DNA of 10,625 nucleotides from JAWOJF01 sp046481785. GTDB taxonomy: Bacteria > Bacteroidota > Ignavibacteria > Ignavibacteriales > Ignavibacteriaceae. Position numbers and translations under genes: made by a program. The stretch lies in NCBI GenBank assembly GCA_046481785.1, contig JAWOJF010000218.1, forward strand, positions 1-10,625. The letters run 5' to 3'. Of the stretch, positions 4,952 to 10,625 are shown piece after piece. The first letter of the stretch is position 1, and each line of letters starts with the position of its first letter. The notes under the pieces were generated by a model. It did not search any database, had not been told where the DNA came from, and worked only from the letters and a program-made list of their open reading frames with translations.

Positions 4952-5368
4952 CTACTCCTTCCCTTTGAGAAGGTTGGGATTGGCTGGCTGAAGTAAATCC
5001 CACAGATTACCATATAAATCTTTAAATACTGCTACAGTACCGTATTCCTCTTCCTTTGGGGGACGGACGAAAGTAATTCCTTTATCCAGCATTTTATTAT
5101 AATCACACCAAAAATCATCAGTATATAAAAACAGGAAAACACGCCCCCCTGTCTGGTCTCCAACCCGCGTAAGCTGGTAATCATCGGCAGCTTTTGCAAG
5201 CAGCAGGCAGCATTCATTTGCTCCCGGAGGCGCTACTAAAACCCAACGTTTTGTTTTACTAAGCTCAGTATCTTCAATTAATCTGAAGTCAAGCTTTTCT
5301 GTATAAAACTTAATGGCTTCATCATAATCTTTTACAACCAGGGCAACATGGGCAATTTTTTGTTTCAT
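4952..5368 (-). CDS. VOC-superfamily (glyoxalase/bleomycin-resistance fold) protein
   Basis: A 138-residue single-domain protein with the paired beta-alpha-beta-beta-beta layout of the vicinal oxygen chelate fold. The first half opens KIAHVALVVKDYDEAIKFYTEKLDF (4-28), where His7 is a usual metal ligand. The second half runs GGRVFLFLYTDDF (74-86), KGITFVRPPKEEEYG (96-110) and FKDLYGNLWDLLQP (115-128). The pattern resembles small glyoxalase-like proteins whose substrates are mostly unknown, so I do not name a reaction. The start at 5368 begins directly at the fold; no strong ribosome site is visible (ATATCAAAGTAT precedes it). The final LLKGKE and the stop are encoded by a repeat element (4953-4973) also found after groEL. 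The gene stands alone and is convergent with groEL. Confidence 0.9.
   Translation of the reverse strand: MKQKIAHVALVVKDYDEAIKFYTEKLDFRLIEDTELSKTKRWVLVAPPGANECCLLLAKAADDYQLTRVGDQTGGRVFLFLYTDDFWCDYNKMLDKGITFVRPPKEEEYGTVAVFKDLYGNLWDLLQPANPNLLKGKE
4953..4973 (-). repeat. CCTTCTC-type 3' element overlapping the VOC stop
   Basis: On the minus strand CCTTCTCAAAGGGAAGGAGTA covers the last codons and the first two bases of the stop of the VOC gene. It matches the element after groEL (4847-4866) at all but two positions and a one-base indel. Both copies lie in the sense direction of their gene. Confidence 0.6.
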
Positions 5369-5620
5369 ATACTTTGATATTTATTTAATACTAAAATAAC
5401 TTTTTATAAAAAAGAAAACACCCTCATACCCCCCAATTAGTGGAGAGAAAATTTATTCCATTTCCCGGTTTCTCCGGTGATTATTAATTAAGATTTTGAT
5501 TGGCAATTAACCTAAGAATTTTATTTATATTTACCCTGTATCTCCCGGTTATCTCAAAAGTATTATGAATAAAATTATTTACAGGAACATCAGGGTTAAC
5601 AGGAGCATAAATAAACCTGA

Positions 5621-6454
5621 ATGAAAATTTTATCCTTCATACAAATAACTCGTCCACTAAACGTTTTTATTACGTTTATTTCGGCTATTGTTGCAATCCT
5701 TATATCAAAAGAAACTGATATTCCAGGAATGGTTTATTTATTAGCTGCTATTTCTGCAGCAATAACGGCTGCCGGAGGAAATATAATAAATGATTATTAT
5801 GACATTGAAACGGATAAAATAAACAAACCAAACCGTCCCCTTGTAACAGGCAGTATTTCTAAAAGTTCGGCAATTAAACTATATATATCTCTAAACCTGG
5901 CTGCATTAATTCCGGCATTATTTATTAACATGCCTTCATTTATTATTGTTATTGGGGCCCAGTTTCTGTTGTTCTATTATTCATACAGACTTAAAAGAGT
6001 ACCTGCTGCCGGCAATATAGTTATCGCTTTATTAACAGGACTTGTTTTTATTTATGGCGGGGCTGTATCAGGCAGTATAACCAATTCTGTTATTCCATCA
6101 ATTTTTGCTTTTCTTATTAATTTAGTGCGTGAGCTGGTTAAAGACATTGAAGATATAGAGGGTGATTCTTCTGCGTGTATAAACACCCTGCCAATAACAA
6201 AAGGAATAAATTTTTGCAAGTGGATAATTTTTTCGATCACTCTTTTACTTATTTTGCTTACATTTCATCCGTTCATTTTTAATTATTACAAAATTGAGTT
6301 CTTTATAATTGTAATGGCTGTTGTTAATCCTTTCCTTATTTTTTTCTTAAAATCTTTTTTTGAAAACCAGTCGTTACAAAATTTAAGCAGGTTAAGTAAC
6401 ATTTTAAAATTAAATATGCTTATCGGACTCATAGCAATATACATGGGCAAATGA
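5621..6454 (+). CDS. UbiA-family prenyltransferase, geranylgeranylglycerol-phosphate geranylgeranyltransferase-like
   Basis: An intramembrane enzyme of 277 residues with about eight or nine hydrophobic segments. The first aspartate-rich motif is NIINDYYDIETDKINKPNRP (54-73; Asn57, Asp58, Asp61, Asp65), and the second is RELVKDIEDIEGD (170-182). Both bind Mg-diphosphate of the prenyl donor. The tail SRLSNILKLNMLIGLIAIY (256-274) is also typical. This sub-pattern is the one usually annotated as digeranylgeranylglyceryl phosphate synthase-like in Bacteroidota relatives. The true acceptor (glycerol phosphate lipid, quinone or other) cannot be read from sequence. A stop codon immediately precedes ATG 5621, so no longer start exists; AGGAG lies 15 bases upstream, too far for ideal use. 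It overlaps rnhB by ATGA. The 252 bases upstream hold no gene I can support apart from a doubtful 19-codon frame. Confidence 0.88.
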   Translation: MKILSFIQITRPLNVFITFISAIVAILISKETDIPGMVYLLAAISAAITAAGGNIINDYYDIETDKINKPNRPLVTGSISKSSAIKLYISLNLAALIPALFINMPSFIIVIGAQFLLFYYSYRLKRVPAAGNIVIALLTGLVFIYGGAVSGSITNSVIPSIFAFLINLVRELVKDIEDIEGDSSACINTLPITKGINFCKWIIFSITLLLILLTFHPFIFNYYKIEFFIIVMAVVNPFLIFFLKSFFENQSLQNLSRLSNILKLNMLIGLIAIYMGK

Positions 6455-7110
6455 AAGACTTTGATAATTCCTATTTAACAAGAAAGATTAAATTAATTGC
6501 TGGCACTGATGAAGCAGGCAGAGGCCCGCTGGCAGGCCCGGTTGTTGCCGCTTCTGTTATTTTTAAGCCCAATGTTTATATTGAAGGGGTAAATGACTCC
6601 AAGCAGTTAACAGAAGCAGAAAGAGAAGAACTGTTTCCGCAGATTCTTGATAACGCTCTTGCTTATGCTGTATGTTCGGTATCGCATGGAGAAATTGACA
6701 GGATAAATATTCTTCAGGCATCACTACTTGCGCTTTTAACTTCAGTTAAGCGCCTTAAAGTACAGCCGAATTTAATTCTTGTTGACGGGAATAAAACTTT
6801 TAATTATTCTGTTCCATCAATACCGGTTATTAAGGGGGATTCCAAATCTTTTGCTATTGCTTCTGCTTCAATTATTGCCAAAGTAACACGTGATAGAATT
6901 ATGAAAAGGCTCTGCCTCAAATTTCCCAATTATCTCTGGTCTAAAAACAAGGGCTATGCAACACATGAGCATATAGAGGCAATTAAAACATACGGTGCAT
7001 GCTGTTTACACAGAAAAACTTTCTTAAGGAAAATTCTGTATGAAGGCTGTGAACCTCAGTTTGAATTTTCTAAAGAGCTAATACCCGAAATGGAACCGCC
7101 TGAAGAATGA
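6451..7110 (+). CDS. rnhB: Ribonuclease HII
   Basis: RNase HII cuts 5' of ribonucleotides in DNA duplexes and starts their excision repair; it also attacks RNA-DNA hybrids. The 219-residue protein has the DEDD active site: GTDEAGRGPLAGPV (18-31; Asp20, Glu21), LVDGN (110-114; Asp112) and KGDSKSFAIASASIIAKVTRD (128-148; Asp130). It ends with the conserved NKGYATHEHIEAIKTYG and HRKTF blocks (166-191). A short acidic tail (ELIPEMEPPEE) follows. The start is set by the ATGA overlap with the UbiA gene, and its own end overlaps yraN by ATGA, so the three are probably co-translated. Confidence 0.98.
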   Translation: MKDFDNSYLTRKIKLIAGTDEAGRGPLAGPVVAASVIFKPNVYIEGVNDSKQLTEAEREELFPQILDNALAYAVCSVSHGEIDRINILQASLLALLTSVKRLKVQPNLILVDGNKTFNYSVPSIPVIKGDSKSFAIASASIIAKVTRDRIMKRLCLKFPNYLWSKNKGYATHEHIEAIKTYGACCLHRKTFLRKILYEGCEPQFEFSKELIPEMEPPEE

Positions 7111-7475
7111 TTAACAAACGTCAGGAAGGTAATGAAGGGGAAGATTTAGCAGTAAAACTGCTGACTTCCAAAGGTTATGAAATAATTGAAAGAAATTATC
7201 ACTTCGGCAACAAGGGCGAGATTGATATTATTGCTTTAGACCCTGAAACCGGCTACACCGTATTTGTTGAAGTTAAATTGAAAAAAAACCTGAATTTTGG
7301 TGAGCCCGAATATTCTATAACTAAAAAGAAAATTGGTCAGCTTAAACGAGTGGCTATGGGATATTTGTTCGAAAGGGAAATGAAGGAACTAAGCTGCCGG
7401 TTTGATGTAATTGCCATACTTATGATACCGAAACAGGATACAAAAATTGAGCATTATATAAATGCTTTTGATTAA
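7107..7475 (+). CDS. yraN: YraN/UPF0102-family nuclease-like protein
   Basis: This 122-residue protein has the PD-(D/E)xK endonuclease-like core of UPF0102: EGNEGEDLAVKLL (7-19), GYEIIERNYHFGNKGEIDIIALD (23-45; Glu38, Asp40) and VFVEVK (52-57; Glu55, Lys57). The common VEVKxR reads VEVKLKK here. Its biological role is unsettled; adjacency to rnhB is widespread in bacteria and hints at nucleic acid processing. ATG overlaps the rnhB stop (ATGA). A gap of 199 bases follows, with no convincing terminator. Confidence 0.95.
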   Translation: MINKRQEGNEGEDLAVKLLTSKGYEIIERNYHFGNKGEIDIIALDPETGYTVFVEVKLKKNLNFGEPEYSITKKKIGQLKRVAMGYLFEREMKELSCRFDVIAILMIPKQDTKIEHYINAFD

Positions 7476-7541
7476 GACTCCCCCGTTTCAATGTGATACC
7501 TTGTACTGTAGATATAAATTTTTGTTATTATCTTAATAATA

Positions 7542-7688
7542 ATGAATATTTATAAAACTCCGATTGTATATAAAGGACCTGCTATAGTTTTTTTAAGCCT
7601 TATTTTTTGTTATTTTTTCGTAACGAATGATTCCGCACTAAATGGGAATTTAACTAACCAGGAAAATTATTTAATTGGAAACAGTTGA
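7542..7688 (+). CDS. Possible 48-residue small membrane protein upstream of mlaE
   Basis: ATG 7542 opens a 48-codon frame starting MNIYKTPIVYKGPAIVFLSL and stopping at TGA 7686-7688. Positively charged residues (Lys5, Lys11) precede a strongly hydrophobic stretch (about 14-27, AIVFLSLIFCYFFV), followed by a polar tail. This is the layout of a signal anchor or a single-pass membrane peptide. The frame ends 14 bases inside mlaE, so translation could be coupled to the weak TTG start of mlaE. No Shine-Dalgarno site precedes the ATG and the region is AT-rich, so a chance frame is quite possible. I know no family for it. Confidence 0.3.
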   Translation: MNIYKTPIVYKGPAIVFLSLIFCYFFVTNDSALNGNLTNQENYLIGNS

Positions 7689-8478
7689 GCAAGAAAATAT
7701 TCCGCAATCTGAGTTTTCAAAAAAATTAACGCATTTTTTCGAACTTGTTGCCGGTTTAAGTGTTTTTTCACTCAGGTTTTTTAAAGAAGTGTTTACCCGC
7801 CCTTACGAGGTAGCTGAAATAAGAAAACACATGGTTGAACTTGGAGTAAAAACACTGCCGATTGTAAGCGTAACAGGATTTATTATCGGGCTTGTTCTTG
7901 CAATGCAAAGCCAGCCTGTTATGATGCGTTTTGGTGCAGAATCTTTTTTACCGGGAATGGTTGCGCTTTCTGTAGTAAGAGAATTAGGCCCGGTATTAAC
8001 AGCATTAATATTTGCAGGAAGAGTAAGTTCAGGTATTGGTGCAGAACTTGGTTCTATGCGGGTTACCGAACAGATTGACGCAATGGAAGTTGGTGCTGTA
8101 AATCCTTATAAATATCTTGTAGTAACAAGAATATTAGCCTGTACTTTAATACTTCCTATACTTACCGTATATGTTGATTTCCTTGCTGTTATTGGCGGAT
8201 TTATTGCTATTCTTTTATCAAGCGGAATAAGTTTTGAACTTTATACTGACGCTGTTATCAGATCGCTTGAGTTTACAGATTTTCTTCCAAGCACTGCCAA
8301 AACATTATTTTTTGGTTTTATAGTTGGTGCTGTTGGAGCCTATAAAGGTTTTAATGCAACAAACGGAACTGTTGGTGTGGGAGAGGCTTCTACAAGTTCT
8401 GTTGTTTTGTCTTCATTATTAATACTTCTTGTTGATATGGTTTTAGTAAAGGTTCATGTGTGGATATGGGCGATGTAA
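7675..8478 (+). CDS. mlaE: MlaE-family ABC transporter permease (lipid transport)
   Basis: A 267-residue inner-membrane permease of the MCE-associated lipid transporter. Family hallmarks: an N-terminal amphipathic interfacial helix (about 20-45), TLPIVSVTGFIIGLVLAMQSQ (60-80), the highly conserved coupling stretch RELGPVLTALIFAGRVSSGIGAELGSMRVTEQIDAMEVGAVNPY (102-145) and a last segment VVLSSLLILLVDMVLVKV (243-260). The start must be non-ATG: a TAA stop lies directly upstream of TTG 7675 and the first in-frame ATG (7831) would delete the N-terminal helix. GGA sits about 11 bases before the TTG. mlaF follows with a TAATG overlap. The direction of transport (to or from the outer membrane) cannot be told; MlaA, MlaB and MlaC are not in the window. 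Confidence 0.94.
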   Translation: METVEQENIPQSEFSKKLTHFFELVAGLSVFSLRFFKEVFTRPYEVAEIRKHMVELGVKTLPIVSVTGFIIGLVLAMQSQPVMMRFGAESFLPGMVALSVVRELGPVLTALIFAGRVSSGIGAELGSMRVTEQIDAMEVGAVNPYKYLVVTRILACTLILPILTVYVDFLAVIGGFIAILLSSGISFELYTDAVIRSLEFTDFLPSTAKTLFFGFIVGAVGAYKGFNATNGTVGVGEASTSSVVLSSLLILLVDMVLVKVHVWIWAM

Positions 8479-9221
8479 TGGTTGACATAAAAAACTTATC
8501 CAAAGCATTCGGCAGTCATGTTGTACTGGATAATGTTTCTATAAGTGTGGAAAAAGGGGACAACTTTGTTGTTTTCGGCAGAAGCGGAACAGGCAAAAGT
8601 GTTTTGTTGAAATGTATAGTAAGGCTGCTTGAACCAGATGCAGGTGAAATTATTGTTGACGATATAAATATGCTTGGTCTTAAAGAAAAAGAATTAATTG
8701 AAGCAAGAAAGCAGATCGGCTTTCTATTTCAGAGCGGTGCTTTATATGACTCGATGACAGTAAAGGAAAATCTTGAATTTCCTTTAATAAGAAATTTTAA
8801 ACTTTCTGAAAAACAAAGAGATGATAAAATAAGAGAAGTTCTGAAAAATGTGGGACTGGAAGCAGCAATAAATAAAATGCCTGCAGAGCTTTCGGGCGGA
8901 ATGAAAAAGAGAATTGCCCTTGCAAGAACAATTATTTCAGAACCAAAATTAATTTTGTATGATGAGCCGACTACCGGCCTTGATCCTATTACAGTAAAAG
9001 AAATTAGTGAACTTATTGTTGAGCTGCAAAAAGATCTGAATATAACTTCTATTGTTGTAACACATGATATTATATGTGCTAAAATAGTTGCTAACCATGC
9101 GGTTGTAATTAATGAAGGAAAAATACTTTTCCAGGGTGATGTTAGTGAAATGGAAAAATCAGAGGATCGTTTCTTAAAAAAATTCTTCAGTATGGATGTA
9201 GAAAATCAGGCACAAAATTGA
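8478..9221 (+). CDS. mlaF: MlaF-family ABC transporter ATPase
   Basis: Cytoplasmic ATPase of 247 residues driving the MlaE permease. Motifs: Walker A GRSGTGKS (34-41), Q-loop Gln85 in LFQSGALYDSMTV, signature LSGGMKKRIALAR (138-150), Walker B LILYDEPTTGLDP (158-170; Glu163) and switch His196 in VVTHD. The SGALYDSMTV stretch after the Q-loop is typical of the MlaF/Ttg2A type. I choose ATG 8478, which overlaps the mlaE stop as TAATG and places MVDIKNLSKAFG at the expected N-terminus. In-frame GTG 8460 or ATG 8466 would add six or four residues. It is separated from mlaD by 50 bases containing a hairpin. Confidence 0.96.
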   Translation: MVDIKNLSKAFGSHVVLDNVSISVEKGDNFVVFGRSGTGKSVLLKCIVRLLEPDAGEIIVDDINMLGLKEKELIEARKQIGFLFQSGALYDSMTVKENLEFPLIRNFKLSEKQRDDKIREVLKNVGLEAAINKMPAELSGGMKKRIALARTIISEPKLILYDEPTTGLDPITVKEISELIVELQKDLNITSIVVTHDIICAKIVANHAVVINEGKILFQGDVSEMEKSEDRFLKKFFSMDVENQAQN

Positions 9222-9227
9222 TATAAG

Positions 9228-9256
9228 AGCAGGTCAGTTGATTGATACTGACTGCT
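9228..9256 (+). other. Intercistronic hairpin between mlaF and mlaD
   Basis: AGCA-(G)-GTCAGT pairs with ACTGAC-TGCT: a 10-bp stem with one bulged G and an 8-base loop (9239-9246). It fills most of the 50-base gap and ends six bases before the mlaD ribosome site AGGAG (9263-9267). AAAATAAGG follows rather than a T-tract, so it is not an intrinsic terminator. It may act as an mRNA-stability or translation-control element. Confidence 0.6.
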
Positions 9257-9271
9257 AAAATAAGGAGAGTT

Positions 9272-10306
9272 ATGGCTAAAAAAACTTCTGCAGTAAAATT
9301 AGGAGTTTTTATATTTATCGGAATTGCTATTCTTGTTCTGGGAATTTTTCTTATAGGAGACAAGGATGCATTATTCAGTTCCACTTTTAAAATAAAAGCA
9401 TATTTTAAAGATATACAGGGGCTTAGGAGCGGTGCAACCGTTCGACTTAGCGGAATTGATGTAGGAAGTGTTGATAGAGTACGTATTGTAAATGATACAT
9501 CCGGGCGTGTAGAGGTAACAATGAGTCTTGTTGAGGATATTAAAAGGTTTATACGCACTGATACCAGGGCTACAATTGAAACTGAAGGCCTTGTTGGAAA
9601 TAAAGTTGTTGTTATCGAAATAGGAAGCAGTTCTGCCGATCCTGTGGGAGAAGGCGGTACCATTCAATCAAAAGAACCAATTGGATTTGCTGCGGTTATT
9701 GAAGAGACACAGGGAATTATGCAGTACACCAAAGAAATTACAAAAGATCTTTCAGAAATTGTAGCCAGGGTAAACAAAGGCGAGGGTTCTATTGGTAAGC
9801 TTCTTGTGGATGAAGAGCTTTATGCAAGCGCAACACAGCTTACAAGAAGAGCCGATCAAAGTCTTGCTGCAATTACTGATGAATTAAAAAACGTTACAGA
9901 CCTTTTTAACCAGCTTGGAACCGGTGTTGAAAGAGTGGTATATAATATCGATTCGGTTATAACTGATATTGATACGATTATTGCAGGAATTAAACAAGGG
10001 AAAGGAGTTATGGGAGCCCTGCTTGTTGACGGAACAAGCCTTGATACTGTAATAACAAGTACCTTAAGAAATGTACAGTTGACAAGTGAAGATGCAAGAC
10101 TTGCTGCATCACGTCTTGCAGAAAACATGGAAGCATTAAAACACAACTGGTTATTTAAAAGTTACTTTGAAGAACGGGGTTACTGGGATAAAGCAGAGTA
10201 TGAGGATGCTATAGAATCAAAACTTATTAATCTTGATGATAAAATCAGAGAACTGGATAAAAGAATTGAACTTTTAAAAGGCTTACAGGATACTTCTAAG
10301 AAATAA
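9272..10306 (+). CDS. mlaD: MlaD/MCE-domain lipid transport protein
   Basis: Periplasmic, membrane-anchored MCE protein of 344 residues. Residues 1-9 are basic and cytoplasmic, VKLGVFIFIGIAILVLGIFLIG (8-29) is the anchor, and the MCE domain spans about 36-120 (FKDIQGLRSGATVRLSGIDVGSVDRV at 45-70, TRATIETEGLVGNKVVVIEIG at 98-118). MCE domains form hexameric rings with a hydrophobic pore on top of MlaFE. The rest (about 140-344) is long and mainly helical, with two copies of a GxGxxGxLLVD motif (170-180 and 243-253) and a charged C-terminal coiled-coil (318-336). This is far longer than E. coli MlaD (about 183 residues) and suggests an extended tunnel or stalk. ATG 9272 is chosen for its AGGAG site; TTG 9242 in frame would lie within the hairpin. 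Confidence 0.95.
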   Translation: MAKKTSAVKLGVFIFIGIAILVLGIFLIGDKDALFSSTFKIKAYFKDIQGLRSGATVRLSGIDVGSVDRVRIVNDTSGRVEVTMSLVEDIKRFIRTDTRATIETEGLVGNKVVVIEIGSSSADPVGEGGTIQSKEPIGFAAVIEETQGIMQYTKEITKDLSEIVARVNKGEGSIGKLLVDEELYASATQLTRRADQSLAAITDELKNVTDLFNQLGTGVERVVYNIDSVITDIDTIIAGIKQGKGVMGALLVDGTSLDTVITSTLRNVQLTSEDARLAASRLAENMEALKHNWLFKSYFEERGYWDKAEYEDAIESKLINLDDKIRELDKRIELLKGLQDTSKK

Positions 10307-10381
10307 AATAGAGGTGTTAACCCATATAATAGTAATGGATGAAACCCTGAATCTACGGATTAATACATAAAAAATTAGAAT

Positions 10382-10625
10382 TTGAAAATCTTTATTACAC
10401 GCGACATACCCGCCGGGGCTATTGAATTTTTGAAAAGTAAAAAGTTCAAAGTTTCTGTTTATAGACAAAATGTTCCTGTTACACGAAAAGACTTTATAAG
10501 GTTGGCAAAAGATGCCGATGGCATCATCCCTATGCTCTCTGAAAAAATTGATGCATCGGTTATTGACGAATTGAAAAAATGCAAGGTAATTGCAAACTAT
10601 GCAGTGGGTTACAATAATATTGACG
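10382..10625 (+). CDS. D-isomer-specific 2-hydroxyacid dehydrogenase, N-terminal part (partial)
   Basis: The frame runs off the right edge after 81 codons. It begins MKIFITRDIPAGAIEFL (1-17) and includes KDADGIIPMLSEKIDASVIDEL (43-64) and KVIANYAVGYNNID (68-81). This is the catalytic-domain start of glyoxylate/hydroxypyruvate reductase-like enzymes, which reduce 2-keto acids with NAD(P)H. Nucleotide-binding and catalytic His residues lie outside the window, so the substrate is not assignable. The start is TTG 10382: TAG is two codons upstream and no ATG lies near the expected N-terminus. No clear ribosome site is visible. It lies 75 bases after mlaD; no terminator is obvious between them. Confidence 0.9.
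   Translation, partial: MKIFITRDIPAGAIEFLKSKKFKVSVYRQNVPVTRKDFIRLAKDADGIIPMLSEKIDASVIDELKKCKVIANYAVGYNNID

Noticed and set aside
5369..5620. Regulatory RNA or riboswitch upstream of the UbiA gene
   Set aside because: Only short CCCGGTT repeats (near 5466 and 5546) and AT-rich stretches are visible; no known riboswitch core or terminator-antiterminator pair could be recognised.
7476..7541. Promoter between yraN and the small frame before mlaE
   Set aside because: AT-rich hexamers exist (for example TTGTAC near 7501) but none has a convincing partner at 16-18 bases.
9187..9663. 158-codon open frame antisense to mlaD
   Set aside because: It is a shadow frame on the opposite strand of a well-supported MCE gene, with no family features and Ser/Thr/Ile-rich composition.

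Overview
The window reads as chromosome of an AT-rich, Gram-negative bacterium. The outer-membrane-type lipid transporter (mlaE-mlaF-mlaD), a GroEL tail ending in GGMGDMGGMY and a UbiA enzyme of the geranylgeranylglycerol-phosphate type suggest the Bacteroidota/Chlorobiota/Ignavibacteriota (FCB) assemblage, with an Ignavibacteria-like organism as my best guess. This is inferred from protein flavour and gene order only. No phage, transposase, CRISPR or rRNA/tRNA signal was found.

Layout. 1-107: 3' end of an unrecognised plus-strand gene. 108-252: intergenic, with a GTTCAA-type hexamer array and an ACTAAG-type short tandem repeat. 253-865 (minus): mazE-mazF type toxin-antitoxin pair with its own promoter and palindromic operator (883-926). 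866-1114: repeat-rich spacer with a second hexamer array. 1115-1825 (minus): pdxJ, vitamin B6 synthesis. 1843-1898: long imperfect hairpin that contains the stop codon of the next gene. 1885-2682 (minus): CPBP-family membrane protease homologue. 2722-2797: divergent promoters and a perfect CIRCE operator. 2839-4828 (plus): groES-groEL, closed by a strong terminator (4875-4903). 4952-5368 (minus): VOC/glyoxalase-fold protein. 5621-7475 (plus): ubiA-like, rnhB and yraN, tightly coupled through ATGA overlaps. 7542-10306 (plus): possible 48-residue membrane peptide, then mlaE, mlaF and mlaD. 10382-end: start of a D-2-hydroxyacid dehydrogenase.

How the genes work together. GroES/GroEL form the chaperonin under HrcA-CIRCE control. 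MlaE (permease), MlaF (ATPase) and MlaD (MCE substrate-binding/tunnel protein) make an inner-membrane lipid transporter. The upstream ubiA homologue also acts on lipids. RnhB and YraN are a common housekeeping pair in bacterial genomes.

No obvious new enzyme system is visible. The least explained feature is a set of short, unrelated repeats that abut or supply the stop codons of most single genes in the first 5 kb. Two of these families (a hexamer array and a CCTTCTC element) occur twice each, both times in the sense orientation of the gene they follow.
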